A stretch of 6,096 nucleotides of DNA from NCBI GenBank assembly GCA_021158375.1, contig JAGGUS010000097.1, positions 1 through 6,096 of the forward strand, in the 5' to 3' direction. Positions within the stretch are counted from its first letter, which is position 1. Each line of letters starts with the position of its first letter. The notes under the pieces were generated by a model that was not told where the DNA came from, did no database searches, and worked only from the letters and a program-made list of their open reading frames with translations. This document shows, piece by piece, positions 4,932 through 6,096 of the stretch. The DNA is from Thermoprotei archaeon (GTDB taxonomy: Archaea > Thermoproteota > Thermoprotei > QMSL01 > B3-G16). The position numbers and the translations under genes were made by a program.

Positions 4932-5806
4932 CTAAGGAAATTGCTGTTGCAAGCGGGAAGGGCGGTACTGGAAAGACGTTTATAGCGTCAAATTTAGCTT
5001 ATTTTCTATCCAAGGAAGAAGGCTTAAAAGTCGTAGCTGTAGATGCAGATGTAGAAGCTCCTGATCTTATTCTTGCACTAGGAGGTGTAAAAAAGGTATT
5101 ATCTTTTTCTCATTTCTACGGATCTCAAATCCCTCAGATAGACTACCATAAATGTATAAAGTGCTGGCGTTGTGTAGAAGCATGTAAATTTAATGCTTTA
5201 TTCAAAGACAAGGAAGGCCCTAAGGTTATTCCTGAATTATGTGAAGGACTCGGTACATGCGCTTTAGTGTGTCCTGTAGGGGCGATAACTTTTAAAGAGG
5301 TAAAAACCGGCGATATAATCTCTGCTATATCTGCTGAAGGAATTCCTGTAATAACTGGTGAACTCGAATTAGGTAGCGAGAATAGTGGAAGGCTAGTATA
5401 TGAGCTTAGGGAAAGAGCGCAGAAACTACATCCCGATTTAAACATAATCGATTCAGCTCCTGGTATTGGGTGTCCTGTTATTTCTAGTATCGTAGGTGTC
5501 AATCTTCTTGTAGAGGTTATAGAACCGACACCTCAATCTCTAAAAGGCGCCTTAAGGCTTTTTGAGACTGCGAAATCTTTGGGAATTAAGACTTTCGCTA
5601 TTATTAATAAGTATGACCTAAATCCTGGTTTTACTAGAAAAATTGAAAATGAAGCTGATGTTGAGATTATAGGTAAGATAGAGTATAACGAAAGCGTAGT
5701 AAAGTCCTATACCTCTATGACTCCTCTTCTTAAATTCGAACCTAATAGTCGAGTAGCTAATGAGCTGAGAAAAATATTCAAAGTAATAATGGAGGAAATT
5801 ACATGA
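4928..5806 (+). CDS. MinD/Mrp-like P-loop ATPase with inserted ferredoxin domain (first of two)
   Basis: The 292-residue protein is a MinD-superfamily ATPase with a ferredoxin insertion, a group linked to iron-sulfur or cofactor handling. Visible are the deviant Walker A motif KGGTGKT at 11-17 with signature K11, the A' motif VDADVEAPD at 38-46, and the Walker B-like IIDSAPGIGCP at 173-183 with the family cysteine C182. The insertion at about 70-122 has C76, C79, C82 and C86 (CIKCWRCVEAC) for one cluster. The second group has C105, C111 and C115 (CEGLGTCALVCP), but position 108, where a canonical site has a fourth cysteine, is Leu, so the second cluster may be of 3Fe type or labile. It overlaps the genes on both sides by ATGA, proving coupled expression. 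Close paralogue of the next gene; the two probably form a heterodimer, as often inferred for such pairs. Confidence 0.88.
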   Translation: MTKEIAVASGKGGTGKTFIASNLAYFLSKEEGLKVVAVDADVEAPDLILALGGVKKVLSFSHFYGSQIPQIDYHKCIKCWRCVEACKFNALFKDKEGPKVIPELCEGLGTCALVCPVGAITFKEVKTGDIISAISAEGIPVITGELELGSENSGRLVYELRERAQKLHPDLNIIDSAPGIGCPVISSIVGVNLLVEVIEPTPQSLKGALRLFETAKSLGIKTFAIINKYDLNPGFTRKIENEADVEIIGKIEYNESVVKSYTSMTPLLKFEPNSRVANELRKIFKVIMEEIT

Positions 5807-6096
5807 AGGTAATATCAGTAACTGGCGGTAAAGGCGGTACTGGTAAAACTTTTGTTGCTACGAACTTGGCATGGCTTCTTTCAAAAGAAGAAAGAAAGAC
5901 GATGTTAGTCGATATAGATGTCGATAATCCATGCACTTACACATTTTTTAATATTGAAATGAAGAAAATCAAGAGCATTAGCAGATTTAAGCCCATAATA
6001 AACGAAGAGAAATGCACTTTATGTGGTAAATGCACTATTTCATGTCCTGTGCACGCACTTGTTCTCATCCCAACGAAGAATAAACTGCTTTACATA
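5803..6096 (+). CDS. MinD/Mrp-like P-loop ATPase with inserted ferredoxin domain (second), cut by window edge
   Basis: The frame is open from ATG 5803 to the window end, 98 codons. It starts MKVISVTGGKGGTGKTFVAT, with the deviant Walker A KGGTGKT at 10-16, then the A' motif VDIDVDNP at 36-43. The ferredoxin insertion begins at about residue 65 with a canonical C71, C74, C77, C81 motif (CTLCGKCTISCP). The rest, including the second cluster and the Walker B region, lies beyond the window. GGAGG at 5791-5795 lies 7 bases before the ATG, a clear ribosome site within the 3' end of the upstream gene, and ATGA overlaps that gene's stop. The sequence is clearly paralogous to the gene before it but well diverged, indicating an old duplication. 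Likely partner of that protein in one complex. Confidence 0.88.
   Translation, partial: MKVISVTGGKGGTGKTFVATNLAWLLSKEERKTMLVDIDVDNPCTYTFFNIEMKKIKSISRFKPIINEEKCTLCGKCTISCPVHALVLIPTKNKLLYI

Noticed and set aside
5143..5502. Reverse-strand open frame within the first ATPase gene
   Set aside because: Opposite the conserved ferredoxin and Walker regions; no independent coding evidence.

Overview
The window reads as archaeal chromosome, probably from an AT-rich thermophile of the Thermoproteota or a related lineage. The signs are a short XerA-type tyrosine recombinase, BRE/TATA promoters close to start codons with little or no leader, a mixture of leaderless genes and strong GGAGGTGA-type ribosome binding sites, heavy AGA/AGG and ATA usage, and two locally GC-rich intergenic islands of the kind that often mark structured RNAs in such genomes. 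The exact lineage cannot be fixed from this sequence alone.

Left part (1-2951). The left edge cuts a minus-strand gene for a small two-helix membrane protein. Between it and the next gene (392-807) there is no protein gene, but 450-628 contains two abutting hairpins with many nested pairings and looks like an unrecognised structured RNA or a long 5' leader. Then follow xerA and, 23 bases later, a diverged protein with the fold signature of the L-fucose isomerase (FucI-like) family that seems to lack the usual acidic and histidine residues.

Middle (2952-3931). A GC-rich 64-base island with C/D-box-like motifs separates these genes from two minus-strand genes: a DUF134-type helix-turn-helix regulator and a protein with a Gln/Pro/Tyr-rich middle and a C-terminal coiled coil, resembling the C-terminal half of DUF5320 proteins. 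The latter faces a plus-strand gene across a divergent promoter region with an 11-base inverted repeat and a TGTGC-N4-GCACA dyad.

Right part (3932-6096). A plus-strand series encodes an extremely aromatic Gly/Arg/Trp/Tyr protein, a second Tyr-rich small protein, a NifX/NifB-like dinitrogenase-cofactor-family domain with its own Gly/Arg-rich head, and two tandem MinD/Mrp-like ATPases carrying an inserted ferredoxin domain, the last cut by the window edge. The last three genes overlap by ATGA and must be translationally coupled.

DUF134 regulators, DUF5320-like small proteins, NifX-like domains and ferredoxin-containing MinD-like ATPases are known to keep company in archaea and anaerobic bacteria; their joint job is not established, but iron-sulfur or metal-cofactor handling is the natural inference. 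What is unusual here are the low-complexity aromatic proteins, the sharing of a Gly/Arg/Trp head between two genes, and the apparent split of the DUF5320 architecture over two divergent genes.
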